From contig CP136061.1 of the NCBI GenBank assembly GCA_032622095.1, forward strand, positions 137,043,587 through 137,107,586: a stretch of 64,000 nucleotides of DNA. Direction: 5' to 3'. The translations under genes and the position numbers were made by a program. The notes under the pieces are model-generated. The model was not told the DNA's origin and did not search any database. It saw only the letters and a list, made by a program, of their open reading frames with translations. Numbering within the stretch: the stretch's first letter is position 1; every line of letters begins with the position of its first letter. This stretch comes from Siphonodentalium dalli. Its lineage: Eukaryota > Mollusca > Scaphopoda > Gadilida > Siphonodentaliidae. Below, piece after piece: positions 34,101 to 44,886 of the stretch.

Positions 34101-34669
34101 TGGGTGAAATTATTCGGGACGTCCAGCATGTTTAATTTTAAGTATTGAGTACGAAGGGTTTGATGTGCTGGAATTGTGGGGATGACCGGGGTGACAGAAC
34201 AAACCCAATTCTTAAGTTCCGCAATTACAGCATAAAAAAACACAAAGAACCCCAAAAATCACTTTTATTTTTAACTTTCGAGTACGGGCATGAAATTCGC
34301 TGTGATACAATATAATAAAAACAGAACTTAAGAAATGTGTTTGACAGCATTTTCAGACAAGAAGGGGTCATTTAATAGAACCCCCCGACCCCCCAAAGTA
34401 CGTCCTTTATATTTACTATGGTTAATCTCAGGTATATACTACAAACAGAAACCCAACTTAATAAGCTGATAAGAAGGAGTAGTTTGACCTCTCCCCTACG
34501 AGTGTGGAAATTCGTTTTTAATCCGGGGTTTCATAGCCCAGGGTACCCATGCACCACCATGACTTAACTTCATCGCACTCATTTCGCCGCCGGGTGTATT
34601 ATCAGCTACGGTTTCTTGGTATTCAATGGGCGCATTGGTGTTTTATATATAGAAATTGGTATTTTTGGG
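31166..34669. other. Unassigned DNA, 3.5 kb
   Basis: I see no gene, RNA or repeat I can name. The longest frames, 33908-34255 (minus, 115 codons) and 33590-33889 (minus, 99 codons), have no recognisable motif, and the second is overlapped by another open minus frame. Neighbouring ACGTCATG copies near 31941-31969 and a C-rich run near 34381-34394 are the only visible irregularities. Confidence 0.5.
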
Positions 34670-35590
34670 ACGCATTAAAAGTTGTAGTGCGACCCCGAGG
34701 CCGAGTCCGGTAAAAGGTGTAGTTGGGAATTTCAATTTCGTTTATTGTCGTTTACATTATTATTTCATGGAGACATGCTTGATTGACCCATGGTAATTTA
34801 AGTGTGAGACGATTTATTCTAACGGGAATTCGCAAGTTAACCATTAGCGCGCTGCGCGTTATGTGTTTCTATTGTTCTTTAACTTGCTTTGTCGCTTGTT
34901 ATTTGAACATCTTTCGTTTATTTTCACGTGACATAAATCGGTATGCTATCTACTATTATACTGCACGGGGATTTGATGATTGTATAAGAAATTTAATTCG
35001 AACATGAAGCTACGAGGTGTTTGTTTATATCGGTGTTTAACATGTTATTTAATATCGTTTAGTGAACTTTTTCATTTAGTTATACGCGACAAATATCGGC
35101 ATGTTATATTCTAAATGAATTGGGATGGTAATTATTAACCAATTCCCACGTTACTCCTTCGTGCTGTTTGTAAATATTGACATTTCATTTCTTTGTATAT
35201 CGGAGCTATGAATAGAGATGTTATTAAGAAATGTTCCAACACCAACCCTTCACATTGGTTGTTTAACATACAATGTGGCCTAATTCTAAACAACATCTTT
35301 ATTTATGTGTACCGAGGATATATCAGAATGCTATATGAATTGAAGAATGTTCAGAAATTATCCCCCCCCTTATTGTGCATGCTATATCATGCGCTATTCA
35401 GACCACTATTTCAAATATATAATCAACTACATAGGCGTTTCCTATATACATATTTTTTAACAATCACCACATTAAGTTGTTATATTGTATATATGGCTAA
35501 TAATATGATCTTGAGGGCGTTACCATTTCTGACTATGGTTTTCTTGTATTATTATGTCCCTCAACTTTTAAGCAATGTTAGTATAAAAAG
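34670..35590 (+). repeat. Segment sharing two blocks with the 27 kb element
   Basis: 34670-34770 matches 27790-27890 inverted (GGTAAAAGGTG, GGGAATTTCAATTTCGTTTA, TTTACATTATTAT), and 35490-35550 matches 27105-27165 inverted. Order and orientation are preserved, so this is probably a diverged relative of the same element without the 21-bp arrays. The middle does not align by eye. The 143-codon plus frame (35193-35624) runs through it and is not supported as a gene. Confidence 0.65.
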
Positions 35591-35640
35591 TGGCCGCGTG
35601 GAAACCAAGCAAGATGGCGTCTAACAATGCAGCCGTTATT

Positions 35641-38600
35641 CAGGCGAGGCACTAAGTCAGTTTGATCCAAACTATAATGATAAAATATTGTTGAATTTAT
35701 ACACATGAAAATATTTTTTGTGAAAATAAGACATAATTTCATCATTTTAACGCAGACTTGGAACTCCCCGCCAAAGATGGCCACCAAAATGGTAACAACT
35801 AATAAGTTTGTAGATCAGTTCTTCTGTTTGGAACTTGTGGAGAATTTTGGCTTTATTTTGTTTAATTGTTCACGTAAAACGATCACTGAAGCAATGACAC
35901 GTGTCATTTTCGGGCTCCAACCACTTCTGATCCCTCAGATGGTCATAGTTACAGAACGCGGTACAAAATTTTACACAAAATCGTCATTGGGCTTCTAATC
36001 ATATTTCAACAAGAAATGAATATAACTTGGAGATGTAAGTGAAGAATACTGTTTATTACCTATGAATATTTCACATGAATAGAACAACAGTTGTCACATT
36101 GGCTCAAATGGTCATCAAAATGCGGCCAAAACATGCTCCAGTGTGCCCTGGACAAGTTTACACTTTTCGTTGATCGACAATCGTGGCCTTATATGCCCAA
36201 CATGCATTTAATCACTTATCGTTTTTCTATCGCAAACGTGACATCGGAGTTGACAAAATTTAACTTTTCAGGCTCCGACAATGTTTTCAAGAAATAATGA
36301 AACTCGTTGCTATCAAATGTGTTTCTTGTTTTAAACTGTCTTAAATGTGTTACATTTTGGGAAATTGTAGACCGAATGACACACAAACTAAAGGCCGATT
36401 GTTCACATATCGAGAACCATATTCTCCGAAAGGTAGCAACTTGTTACTCACATAATTATTAACAACGTCAATCAACTGACAACTAAATATACTATTCTCA
36501 GTTGCTCAGTTACTTTATGTGGCATGACAAATTCGTTTTAAATGATGTAGTAGGGGCTTTGCTTATAATTCCTTTCATGAATATGGACATGTTTTGAAAG
36601 GAATGAGATTAATTGTGTAAAGAAAGTGAGAGGGGTTATACTATTTGGTACTCTGGTCCATTATCATCACATGTGTGAACTACTTAGTACAATGTGGATG
36701 CCAAGACAGATACCAAATGTCATTATATTATTCTCTATTTACTCTGATAGTACTTTAAATGTGCGATGTGTGAATATGTTTGATCATTGCGCCCTACTAC
36801 ATATGGGATTCACGAAATGAAGAAAGTTTTCTATGATACAATAATTCTTTACCAGAGAATGGGGTTTGCAGTCTCGACAGTACACATGTTAGTATATTGG
36901 GTATAATATATCACTATATATGGAATATTCTCTTTCTCGTGTCTATCTATAAATAACGTATATGTCGTGATTGCACGCAGATCAACATGAACATCCAGGT
37001 GCAAATAGTGAGGTTGTTTCAAATACTATTCACCTGAATCCTTGATGCCCCAAAACTGGTTATTTCACTTCAAAGCTATGTTATATGTTGGATCGGCGTA
37101 TATAAATTTACATATAACATTCCATTCCCTGTGCAAAATATGTTGTAATTCAAGGAAGGGCGATGCCTCTTTTCCCATCTTACAATGATTCTGGTGGGTT
37201 TCTGATTCACAATAACATGGTGAGGAATATAAAGTCAAATCCTTTTTCCTGAACATCACCATCCATGCGAATATGGAGAAAGAATTTTATGACATGTTCG
37301 TATCGGTCGTCAGAAACGTTGTGGGCAATGTGTATATATTGTCGCTTAAAAGAGTGGCAGCGTCGAGGTACTATTATTTGCACATATGATACCGCTAATC
37401 GGGCGATTCAAGTGGTATATTTGCCAGCCATTTTCCATCTGTATCGCTTTATGCCTGCATAAAAAGTTGCATGGAGTCATAATTCAGAACCCAATAACTG
37501 GTACTATAAGAAAAAAATATCAGAAGAGTAGATTCCAATACGAATATATATATACATGTACATGTACATATATCAATTCCAGTAATCCATACCTTCGAAT
37601 AATTTATTTAATATATAACTTATCAAATGCTATTAAATATTTGTACTTTGCTTTTGACTACTGGGGCGTTCTTATCATTATAAAGAGTCATCTGTGTTTA
37701 TGTAATCATCTGCATAATATTATATATCATACCATGACTAAATGATTGCACGCATACACAACCAATGTGATACCTTGATATCCCTCAAACGTAAATAGAG
37801 AAATTCAGAAATTGATCCAGAGCTATATACAATATTGAATTAAATAACATTCTCTGACAAATCAGGTACAAGCTAACGCTATAATTTGATGAAATAACAC
37901 ACTTCAACATAAACTGCGTTCATACTGAAGTTTACATGGAAGTTGTTTCATTTCTATGAAAACCGCTGACCAACAGCAGTTTTAAACCTGAAAACCGATC
38001 ATTGAACACTAACTAAGTAATCCGTTGGTCTTACATGTAGGCAAATTCATTGACGCATTGTGAGTGTTTCTGATGTAGAGCACAATATAATGGAATTGCT
38101 TTCTTTTTGGCTGTCGTTGTGGATTATGCCAATATTCGACTAATTCCATATTACTTTCTTTAAATGAATTTGTCATGGCGCATACGCCACTGGAACTGAC
38201 AACATAGAGTGTTCAGCGGTCAATTGATAACGTAATATGTTTAATAACCAAATTAGGCACAATTTGCTACCTTTTTTGAACATCAGATAATAATGTTCGA
38301 GATAAATGTGTAAAATGGAGTGTTTTAACAAATATGGTTGCCATTTTGCAAGCCATCTCGAGTTATTTGGTTAGTAATGTCGCAAAGTAACAAATTTAAG
38401 ACAGAAAACGAGAAATACCTTGCATACCAACCAGGTTCATTTGTCAACTTTGCTGCCAAGTTAGGGTAGAAAAAGTCAAATATTTATTGTAATGTTAGTG
38501 GTTATTAATCAAGGTGCATCATAAATGTAAAGGTTAAAGGCATATTAGCCAATAGTATACATAAACCACAACGTGTATGTACTATGTTGTAAGCGATCCA

Positions 38601-39121
38601 TGGCACGCTTAATCATTTCATATATATTAGCCGCCATTCTGGTGGCCATTTTGGTTAAAATTATAACTTTGGTTCTATTCAGTTAGAATATTCAAAACTA
38701 ATCCTATGATTCACATACATTGCCAAGTTCTGATCATTTCTTGTTGAAATATGATTAGAATCCCAATGTTGTTGTTTTTGTTTGTTTGGGTCAAATGTTA
38801 TAATATGTTCTATAAAATCGACATTTTGAAGGATATGATGGGGATGGAGCCCAAGCAATAATACATTTCAGTGCTCAAATGATCTACTGACATGGAAAAT
38901 GAAAGTGAAAGCCACAACTATCCACCAGTTCCAAACAAAAGTAACTGATCGATAAACTATTGGTGAACACTAGTAAAATGTTTCATTTTGGACGGTAAGT
39001 TACAAGTTTGCTGTAAAAAGATGGCATTATGTTTTATGTTCACAAAATCATATACCTTTGTATACATTGGACAATATTTTCTCATTATAGTTTGGATCAA
39101 ATTGACTTAGCTCCTCGTATG
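35641..39121. mobile_element. Long-inverted-repeat element L2R (~3.5 kb)
   Basis: The left arm (35641-36367) and right arm (38381-39121) are inverted, moderately diverged copies. Mirrored blocks include CTAAGTCAGTTTGATCCAAA then CTATAATGA, CTTCTGTTTGGAACTTGTGG, CATATTTCAACAAGAAATGA and TGTCTTAAATGTGTTAC. The spacer (36368-38380) is AT-rich without a transposase that I can recognise. The arms differ by indels (the right has a GGCCACCAGAATGGCGGC-like piece on its minus strand that the left lacks). No target duplication found. Confidence 0.78.
36368..38380. other. Spacer of L2R
   Basis: No gene recognised. Open frames such as 37386-37745 (119 codons) are AT-driven and have no motif. TACATGTACATGTACATATA near 37554 is simple repeat. 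Confidence 0.5.
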
Positions 39122-39825
39122 GAAGCTACATGGCGATACAAGGAGTATTATTTGTGGTCACTGTTAGGAATACATGTACCTCAGAACTAAATATGACATG
39201 ATATGCATGGGCGCAGCTCGAAACTTGGAAGTGGTCATCAATCCCAATTTAGACCCATCTAGCTACGTCACTTAATAGGAATATATTCGATGCTGGGAGA
39301 CTTCCGTGCATCTTCGTTTTCAACTGGTTAACGTTATTTTCTAAACTCAATTTATCACACTTATGCACTGGTGCCTAAACTGGGTTCCGTTTTTATGCGG
39401 CGTTTGCTGTTTAGCAGAAGGCTCCCGCTATGTTTTTGTCAGGCGAGTAGATCGGGTACCTAATCGGGCAGTCATCTGGGGAGAGTAGTAAGACATTTCT
39501 CATACGCGATGATGAATAACTTCCCATTTATCATCTAATTCCCTGACATACTCCGACTGCTCGCCGCACATCGCTCATCCTTCATTAGAGAACGGATCAT
39601 GCCTCACCCGGAATCTGTCACATTGAGGCTCCACCACCTATTTTTGGTATACCACGTGATTGATGGCATACGCAGTTTGATCAAGAACTGTCGATGTGCG
39701 TCATGGTTGTCTGATATCCTATATATAGGGTAGTTAATTTCAATGATATGGCGATAAAACTGTTGTTCAAAGCCTGTTAGAACCCTTCCATGACTTCATT
39801 TGGAGCTTCCTGGATTTTTGCGAAA
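39122..39825. other. Unassigned DNA
   Basis: No feature recognised. Confidence 0.5.
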
Positions 39826-39904
39826 CCCTGTACCAATGCATTTTCTTATATATGCGAGTCTCCCATGGGGAGCCTCGCATATATAAGAGAATACATTGCA
39901 TTTG
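39826..39904. repeat. Short palindromic unit S, copy 1
   Basis: CCAATGCATTTTCTTATATA then TGCGAGTCTC, centre CCATGG, then GAGCCTCGCATATATAAGAG and AATACATTGC, forming an almost perfect ~70-bp palindrome. The same unit occurs twice in 56250-56718, and half of it at 45263-45300. It abuts the 5' end of LINE C. Confidence 0.9.
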
Positions 39905-39929
39905 CCTAACAGTCATCATGTTATCAAAT

Positions 39930-39953
39930 GACACAGAAAAGAACCCTGGACCT
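39930..39953 (+). other. 2A-like peptide motif DTEKNPGP
   Basis: MLSNDTEKNPGP begins at the ATG at 39918 and runs straight into the endonuclease (FHYNIRSIRNK). It fits D-x-E-x-N-P-G-P, the core of ribosome-skipping 2A peptides; the usual residue after the Asp is Val or Ile, here Thr, and the usual Gly before it is Asn. 2A-like sequences at this position are known in several APE-type LINEs. The upstream residues in this copy come from flanking DNA because the element is truncated here, so activity in this copy cannot be expected. Confidence 0.75.
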
Positions 39954-40605
39954 TTTGAACAAGAAACTCTTTCAGTTTTTCACTACAATATACGAAGTAT
40001 CAGAAACAAAATCTCACACATTGCAGAGGAGATAGATGATTTTGATATCATCTGCTTTAGCGAAACACATCTAAATGCAAACTTTCCCAGTGAAAACATT
40101 ACCTTATCTAACTGTCAACCTCCAATTCGACTTGATATGAATGAACGTTGTGGTGGACTTGCCGTATATATTTTCGACTCATATCACCTTTAAATTCCTA
40201 GACTTTTTATGCTTTGACGATGAGATTTTATGGTTTGAGGTGGGAACCAAGCACAAATTTATTCTTTGCGTAACTTACCGTTCAGATAACGAATGTATTG
40301 AGACATATTGGAACAAACTAGATGAAGCTATCGAACGTGCCTTGTCCATAAATTCTTCGCTGGTGATAGTAGGCGATTTAAACTGCGATTTGCTGAAAAG
40401 ATCAGGTCCTCTTCAGTCAATCATGACAAAATTTACTCTCAAAAATGTCATAAGCGGACCAATTAGAATAGCAGGAAACTCGGAAACTTTATTAGACCCG
40501 ATCATAATAAGTGACACCATTAAATCAATGAACCCCTCTACTTATGATCTCGGAGTATCAGACCACCTTGCAACGTCTGTTGAAGTGTGTGTCCCAATAT
40601 ATTAA
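39954..40605 (+). pseudogene. LINE C endonuclease domain
   Basis: The frame from 39954 contains FHYNIRSIRNKI, DIICFSETHLN (the catalytic Glu block) and GGLAVYI. A one-base frameshift near 40190 leads to the second frame with ILWFEVGTKHKFILCVTYRS, SLVIVGDLNCDLL (GDLNCD at 40372) and LGVSDHLATSVEV (SDH at 40558-40566). All catalytic blocks of an APE endonuclease (N, E, Y-R, GDxN, SDH) are still recognisable. A stop at 40606 ends the frame. Confidence 0.9.
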
Positions 40606-41288
40606 CGAAAATCCTACAAACGTTCTGTTTGGAATTATTCAAAGGGCAACTATGAGAGATTAAACTTGGAACTCTCCAATATCGACTGGAAACAAATGTT
40701 ACATACCGAAGCCGACTCGACGCATATAGATAAAATGCCGGGTTGACAAATTCACTGAAACTTTCTTAGAGGTCTCCAAAAAACACATCCCATACCATGA
40801 GATAACAATCCGAAAACGTAATAATCCCTGGTTTGACGGTATCATCAGAAAACATATCCGAAAACGCGACCGACTGAAAAAACTGACAGTTCGTAGAAAT
40901 ATTGAGTCTGATTGGAACAAATATAAGTGTGTTCGAAACAAAGCTAACAATTTTTTAAAAGCAGCAAAGGAAAGATACATGAGCGATCTAGACGAAAATT
41001 TAAGTGTGAATACTAAACCAAAACAATTCTGGCACACTGTAAAACAACTTCTCAACAATTTTTCGACCGACAATACAATTCCTATACTGAAATCAGGTAA
41101 TACGGATATTGAAGATGAGATTCAAAAGGCAGAACTCCTCAATGAGATATTCACTAAACATGGCACACTAGAAACTAATAAAATGGAGCCCCCGATCTTT
41201 GCAGATAGAACCATTGAGTTTTTAAAAGAAATTAAAACAAATGAGAAAGAAATATTTGACATTCTATAAAATGCATTCGTGTTAATTA
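40606..41288 (+). pseudogene. LINE C linker between endonuclease and RT
   Basis: Shifted frames read KRSVWNYSKGNYERLNLELS, then VSKKHIPYHEI, NNPWFDGIIRKHIRKRDRLK and ANNFLKAAKERYMSDL, followed by an Asp/Glu/Asn-rich stretch up to EIFDIL and a stop at 41267. The PWF-x-x-x-IRK-x-x-R block is the usual landmark before the RT. The region ends at the DNA-transposon insertion. Confidence 0.85.
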
Positions 41289-42783
41289 GGGTGGATACAC
41301 ACATGCATGTAATCTCTGTAATTATCGTGTATTTGTCGTTTTACATGGATCATACAGAGCATGTAATATGTGTCCGCTGACAACCCAATCATTGCGGCTA
41401 TGTTTGACCACAGTGAGCCAAGCTCTGAACTTGCAGAGATCCGTTGACTGAACGAAGTCCCCAGGCCGCTTAAAATAATTGTTCGCGTGATAACACAACT
41501 GTTGGACTTTCTGTTTAAATCATTGTCAGTCTTCTCTTGATTTTTCTACCAGTGGCGGCCCCATGCTTTCGACAACGCAGGGGCTATGCTCACCAGCATG
41601 GGGAGCTATATTATCCCGGAAGCTACCGGACTGATTATTGCATATTTCCTCGACGGGTGGAGTGGGGGCATGCAACACCCTGAGTCCTGACCCCCCCCCC
41701 CCCACCCATGAAGCCACGAAGTCACTCCTGACTTATAAATATTATAGTTGACAGTCATTTCTGTCGTCTCTGTTTGCTACGAGTGATTAATCTAATATTC
41801 AGCAGTTAATGCTATTCATAAAATTATGAACACAGTATCACAGCTTTAAATTTGAGAGTACAGAAGGTAGTGTTGCTGTGTGTCTTCATTCTGGGAAAAG
41901 GGTTGTCTAGATCTACGAGTTCCCAACAACGTCACATTTCCTCTCTTATGTTATATATGTATACGCAAAATGTACAACTGTGGAATATTTAAGTTAAACA
42001 TATTGTACATTCATGCCCAGATAATCCCGACTAATACATTCAACTAAATCCCTTAGTTATTCGAAGCTTTTGAGAACCATCCCCCTGCCCTCTCCTCCAA
42101 TCATGGATTATGCTCCAAAATGTTATAATTCAAGCGTGTACAAGCTAAAAGTGTGACAGTTAAGAACTTGTTCAACCTTTGGTTTAAGAAACATATACTG
42201 TTAATTCAACTTATGTAAATTCTGGGTGAAAAATGGGGGGGGGGGGGGTGTCACTCTTTTTACTTTCGACGCTGTACCTGCTTTATTTTTTTGTCGCTGT
42301 AATGGATATTTTCATGGAAATCCCAATTGAATATTATCACATGATCTCGTTCTGAAACTATCCGAGGAATCTCAACGAACCGGTATTGTGTGTCTTAATT
42401 TTACAATGCCAGTTATTCAAGGAATGAGAGCACCATATCGGATTGTTAATGTGACACTAAACACTTGTGTATCACAATCGCACTAAAAGAGCTTCAAATT
42501 TTGCACATTTTATTTTTATTTTGGATGACCCTGAAATGACGAAAAACAAATCAAGTATAAAATCGACGGACTCAAATCCACTTTTCGAAATGAATTAAAA
42601 CTCGTGAAAAACAGCAACATATATCAGACAGGATTTATTCATTTCGGCATCCATGAAAGAATTTATGACTGGCCTGAAATTTCAGTTTGATAATGGCTTA
42701 TAACTGCTCATCAATGATTGGTGTGACCATGTAAAATACATGGATTTTACATACAGAAATTACATGCATGTGTGTATCCACCC
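41289..42783. mobile_element. Non-autonomous TIR DNA element N1 inserted in LINE C
   Basis: A 1495-bp insert flanked by TA (41287-41288 and 42784-42785). The 32-bp terminal inverted repeats start GGGTGGATACACACATGCAT and differ at one position; weaker similarity (TTTTACATGG) extends inward. Removing it with one TA lets the LINE frame run from NAFVLI into KKSNGPDGI. No transposase; interior open frames (for example minus 41526-41717) are short. It contains C- and G-homopolymers (41690-41702; 42235-42248). A TA duplication is compatible with Tc1/mariner-type elements, but these ends are not ones I can place. Confidence 0.92.
42235..42248. repeat. Poly-G tract (14 G)
   Basis: Run of 14 G inside N1; a C-rich run lies at 41690-41702 in the same element. 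Confidence 0.95.
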
Positions 42784-43040
42784 TAAGAAGTCAAACGGTC
42801 CTGATGGGATAAACAATAAATTGCCCAGGGAAACATGCAGCTCCATCAGTAAACCCTTATATTATATGTTTAATAAATCTTTTAAGAGCGGTTGTTTCCC
42901 TGTGGCATGGAAAAGAGCAAACATAATACCAATATTTAAAAATGGTAACCGCAGTGATCCAAATAACTATCGCCCCATCTCACTAATAAGCTGTATTGGT
43001 AAAATATTAGAAAAAGTGGTATTCAACAAAGTCTTTAATC
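42784..43040 (+). pseudogene. LINE C RT, N-terminal blocks
   Basis: Reads KKSNGPDGINNKLPRETC, SKPLYYMFNKSFKSGCFPVA then WKRANIIPIFKNGNRSDPNN and YRPISLISCIGKILEKVVFN. These are RT fingers (K-x-SxGPDGI, P-x-x-WK-x-A-x-x-x-PIFK) and the NYRPISL block. The open frame runs without a stop to the second insertion. Confidence 0.92.
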
Positions 43041-43046
43041 ATTTAA

Positions 43047-43405
43047 GAAATGGATGTTGATTTTGTTGCGTTCCATAGAGTATGGATGCAAGTTGGTCTG
43101 ACATTTTGTGTGGGACGCGAAAGCATTCCACACATGAAAATGTCAGACCAACTTGCATCCATACTCTATGGAACGCAACAAAATCAACATTCATCACTTA
43201 TATCTACCCTCAATCGAGTCAACTGTCAGATTAAAAGAGTTTTAAGCGTCTATTTCCAACGTTATTATCGTGGCTCGGAGCAAGTTGCGTCTACACTAAA
43301 ATGGATGCAAGTTGGGGTCAGCGCGCGACGTCATGTGATGTATTTTCGACCAACCAACAGCCTGCATTCATGTTCCACAACGCGAAAGCATGTTTGAGTG
43401 TAAAT
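43047..43405. mobile_element. 359-bp foldback-like insert in LINE C
   Basis: Flanked by ATTTAA (43041-43046 and 43406-43411). Its left part is a long hairpin: the arm 43053-43113 pairs with 43128-43192, including TTGCGTTCCATAGAGTATGG and GATGCAAGTTGGTCTGACAT, around a 14-bp loop. A third, worn piece of the arm (ATGGATGCAAGTTGGGGTCA) lies near 43301-43320, and GACGCGAAAGCATT from the loop recurs as AACGCGAAAGCATG near 43380. Removing it with one ATTTAA gives an open LINE frame (FNHLNINNLLYKYQSG). The ends have no inverted repeats with each other. Confidence 0.88.
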
Positions 43406-43411
43406 ATTTAA

Positions 43412-43872
43412 ATATAAACAACTTATTATATAAATACCAATCCGGTTTTATACCAGGCCACAGTACCGAACTTCAACTTGTTGAAATTTTTCATAGAATA
43501 CACCACGCTGTAGACAATGAACAAAGCACGTGTGATGTTTTCTGTGACATCTCGAAAGCGTTTGACAAAGTATGGCACCAAGGTCTCTTACTCAAATTAA
43601 AACACTATGGAATAACAGACAACTTGCATAAATGGTTCACAAATTATCTTGACGGGCGGCAGCAAAGGGTGCAGATAAATTCTAGCTTCTAAATATTCGC
43701 CAGTAACAGCAGGGGTCCCCCAGCGGTCCGTAGTCGGCCCCCTGCTATTTTTAATCTATATAAACGATATTGCTGACAACTTGTAATCACAAATCAGACT
43801 ATACGCCGATGACACATGTCTCATAAAATCTGATACGGACATACAATGCCTTGAACATAGTGAAAATAACGA
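43412..43872 (+). pseudogene. LINE C RT palm
   Basis: YKYQSGFIPGHSTELQLVEI, then CDVFCDISKAFDKVWHQGLL (first catalytic Asp region), and after a stop/frameshift at 43690 [20 protein letters not shown] then NDI, and RLYADDTCLIKSDTD with the catalytic YADD intact at 43802-43813. A further TAA at 43785 interrupts between ADNL and SQIRLYADD. Confidence 0.92.
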
Positions 43873-43873
43873 C

Positions 43874-44509
43874 ATGGAGAAAATAAGAAAGTGGGCGGAC
43901 ACATGGATAGTGAAATTTAATAATTCTAAGACAAAATTACTATTTTTCACAAGTTCTCAAAACCTTGAGAGACCGCTCATAACCTTTGATGGGTTGAGAC
44001 TTGATTACTCTAAACAGCACAAGCATCGAGGCATGGATATAGACGACGACTTAACATGGGACAGTTATATAGAAAATGTATGTACCAGAGCTTATGCTAA
44101 ATTATCCCAACTACGAAGACTCAAGTATCTTTTAAACCGCAAAACTCTTGAAATCCTCTATTTGTCACACGTACGCCCAATCATGGAATATGCTAGTAGT
44201 GTCTGGGCAGGAGCACCAGACACGTTACTCAAACAACTAGATGATGTAGAATATGAAGCCGCACGCATTATAAGTGGCTGTACGAGATCTGTATCGCGCA
44301 AAAGAATACTAACCGAAATGGGTTGGGAAACACTTTCAGAAAGAAGACAAACAAAAAGACTTTCACTTTTTCATAACATTGTCAATCACAAAGTGCCCAA
44401 ATATTTAGTTGACTTACTTCCCCCAAAATTCTCAGATATAAGCGACCATGATACTAGATTTGCATCAAACTTTATACATTTTAAACCTAATACAAAAAGA
44501 ATGGAGTAA
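43874..44509 (+). pseudogene. LINE C RT thumb and post-RT region
   Basis: A continuous 211-codon frame: EKIRKWADTWIVKFNNSKTK, HKHRGMDIDDDLTWDSYIEN, AYAKLSQLRRLKYLLNRKTL, SHVRPIMEYASSVWAG, and DVEYEAARIISGCTRS. These are typical RT thumb and downstream blocks of the CR1/Jockey-like group (KCxxLxF, HLGxxxxxDLxWxxHI, RPxLEYAxxVWxP). It ends at a stop at 44507; the protein continues in another frame. Confidence 0.92.
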
Positions 44510-44886
44510 ACATTGATGCCCAATGTGTAAAAAAATTGGAATGCAACCAAAATTAAGACTCGAGATCTTAACCTACAATGTTATCTAAACACATTTAAAC
44601 ATGAAATACCCAAACCCCCCAAATATTACAATGTAGGAAAGCGGACTGAAAATATATATCACTGCAGATCACGATGTGAATGTAGCAACCTCCTATCAGA
44701 TAAGGTTCAAAATTACATTGCAAGTTGCCAAGACTGCTCATGTGGAAACGGAGAAGAAAATGCCTTCCATTATTTCTTTGATTGTTACCTACATTCGATC
44801 CCAAGAATTCGCCTATTGAATAAATTACTTCCTTATAATATTTATTCACTAAAAAAATTTCTTAGCTGTACAATCATTCATCCGTG
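44510..44886 (+). pseudogene. LINE C C-terminal Cys/His region
   Basis: After a frameshift the frame reads NATKIKTRDLNLQCYLNTFK, then HCRSRCECSNLL, CQDCSCGNGEENAFHYFFDC and YLHSIPRIRLLNKLLPYN, ending at a TGA at 44884. The C-x-C-x(8)-H-x(4)-C pattern is the known C-terminal Cys/His motif of this group of LINEs. About 350 bp of 3' UTR follow; no long A tail. Confidence 0.88.

Noticed and set aside
33590-34255. Two adjacent minus-strand ORFs of 99 and 115 codons
   Set aside because: Another open frame overlaps the first, neither has a recognisable motif, and there are no splice or promoter signals that I can defend.
35193-35624. 143-codon ORF with hydrophobic stretches
   Set aside because: It runs across repeat D7 and the unrelated sequence before it; AT-rich codons explain the hydrophobic residues. 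No motif.
43050-43397. 115-codon plus-strand ORF inside LINE C
   Set aside because: It lies wholly inside the 359-bp foldback-like insert, across a hairpin, and is not part of the RT.
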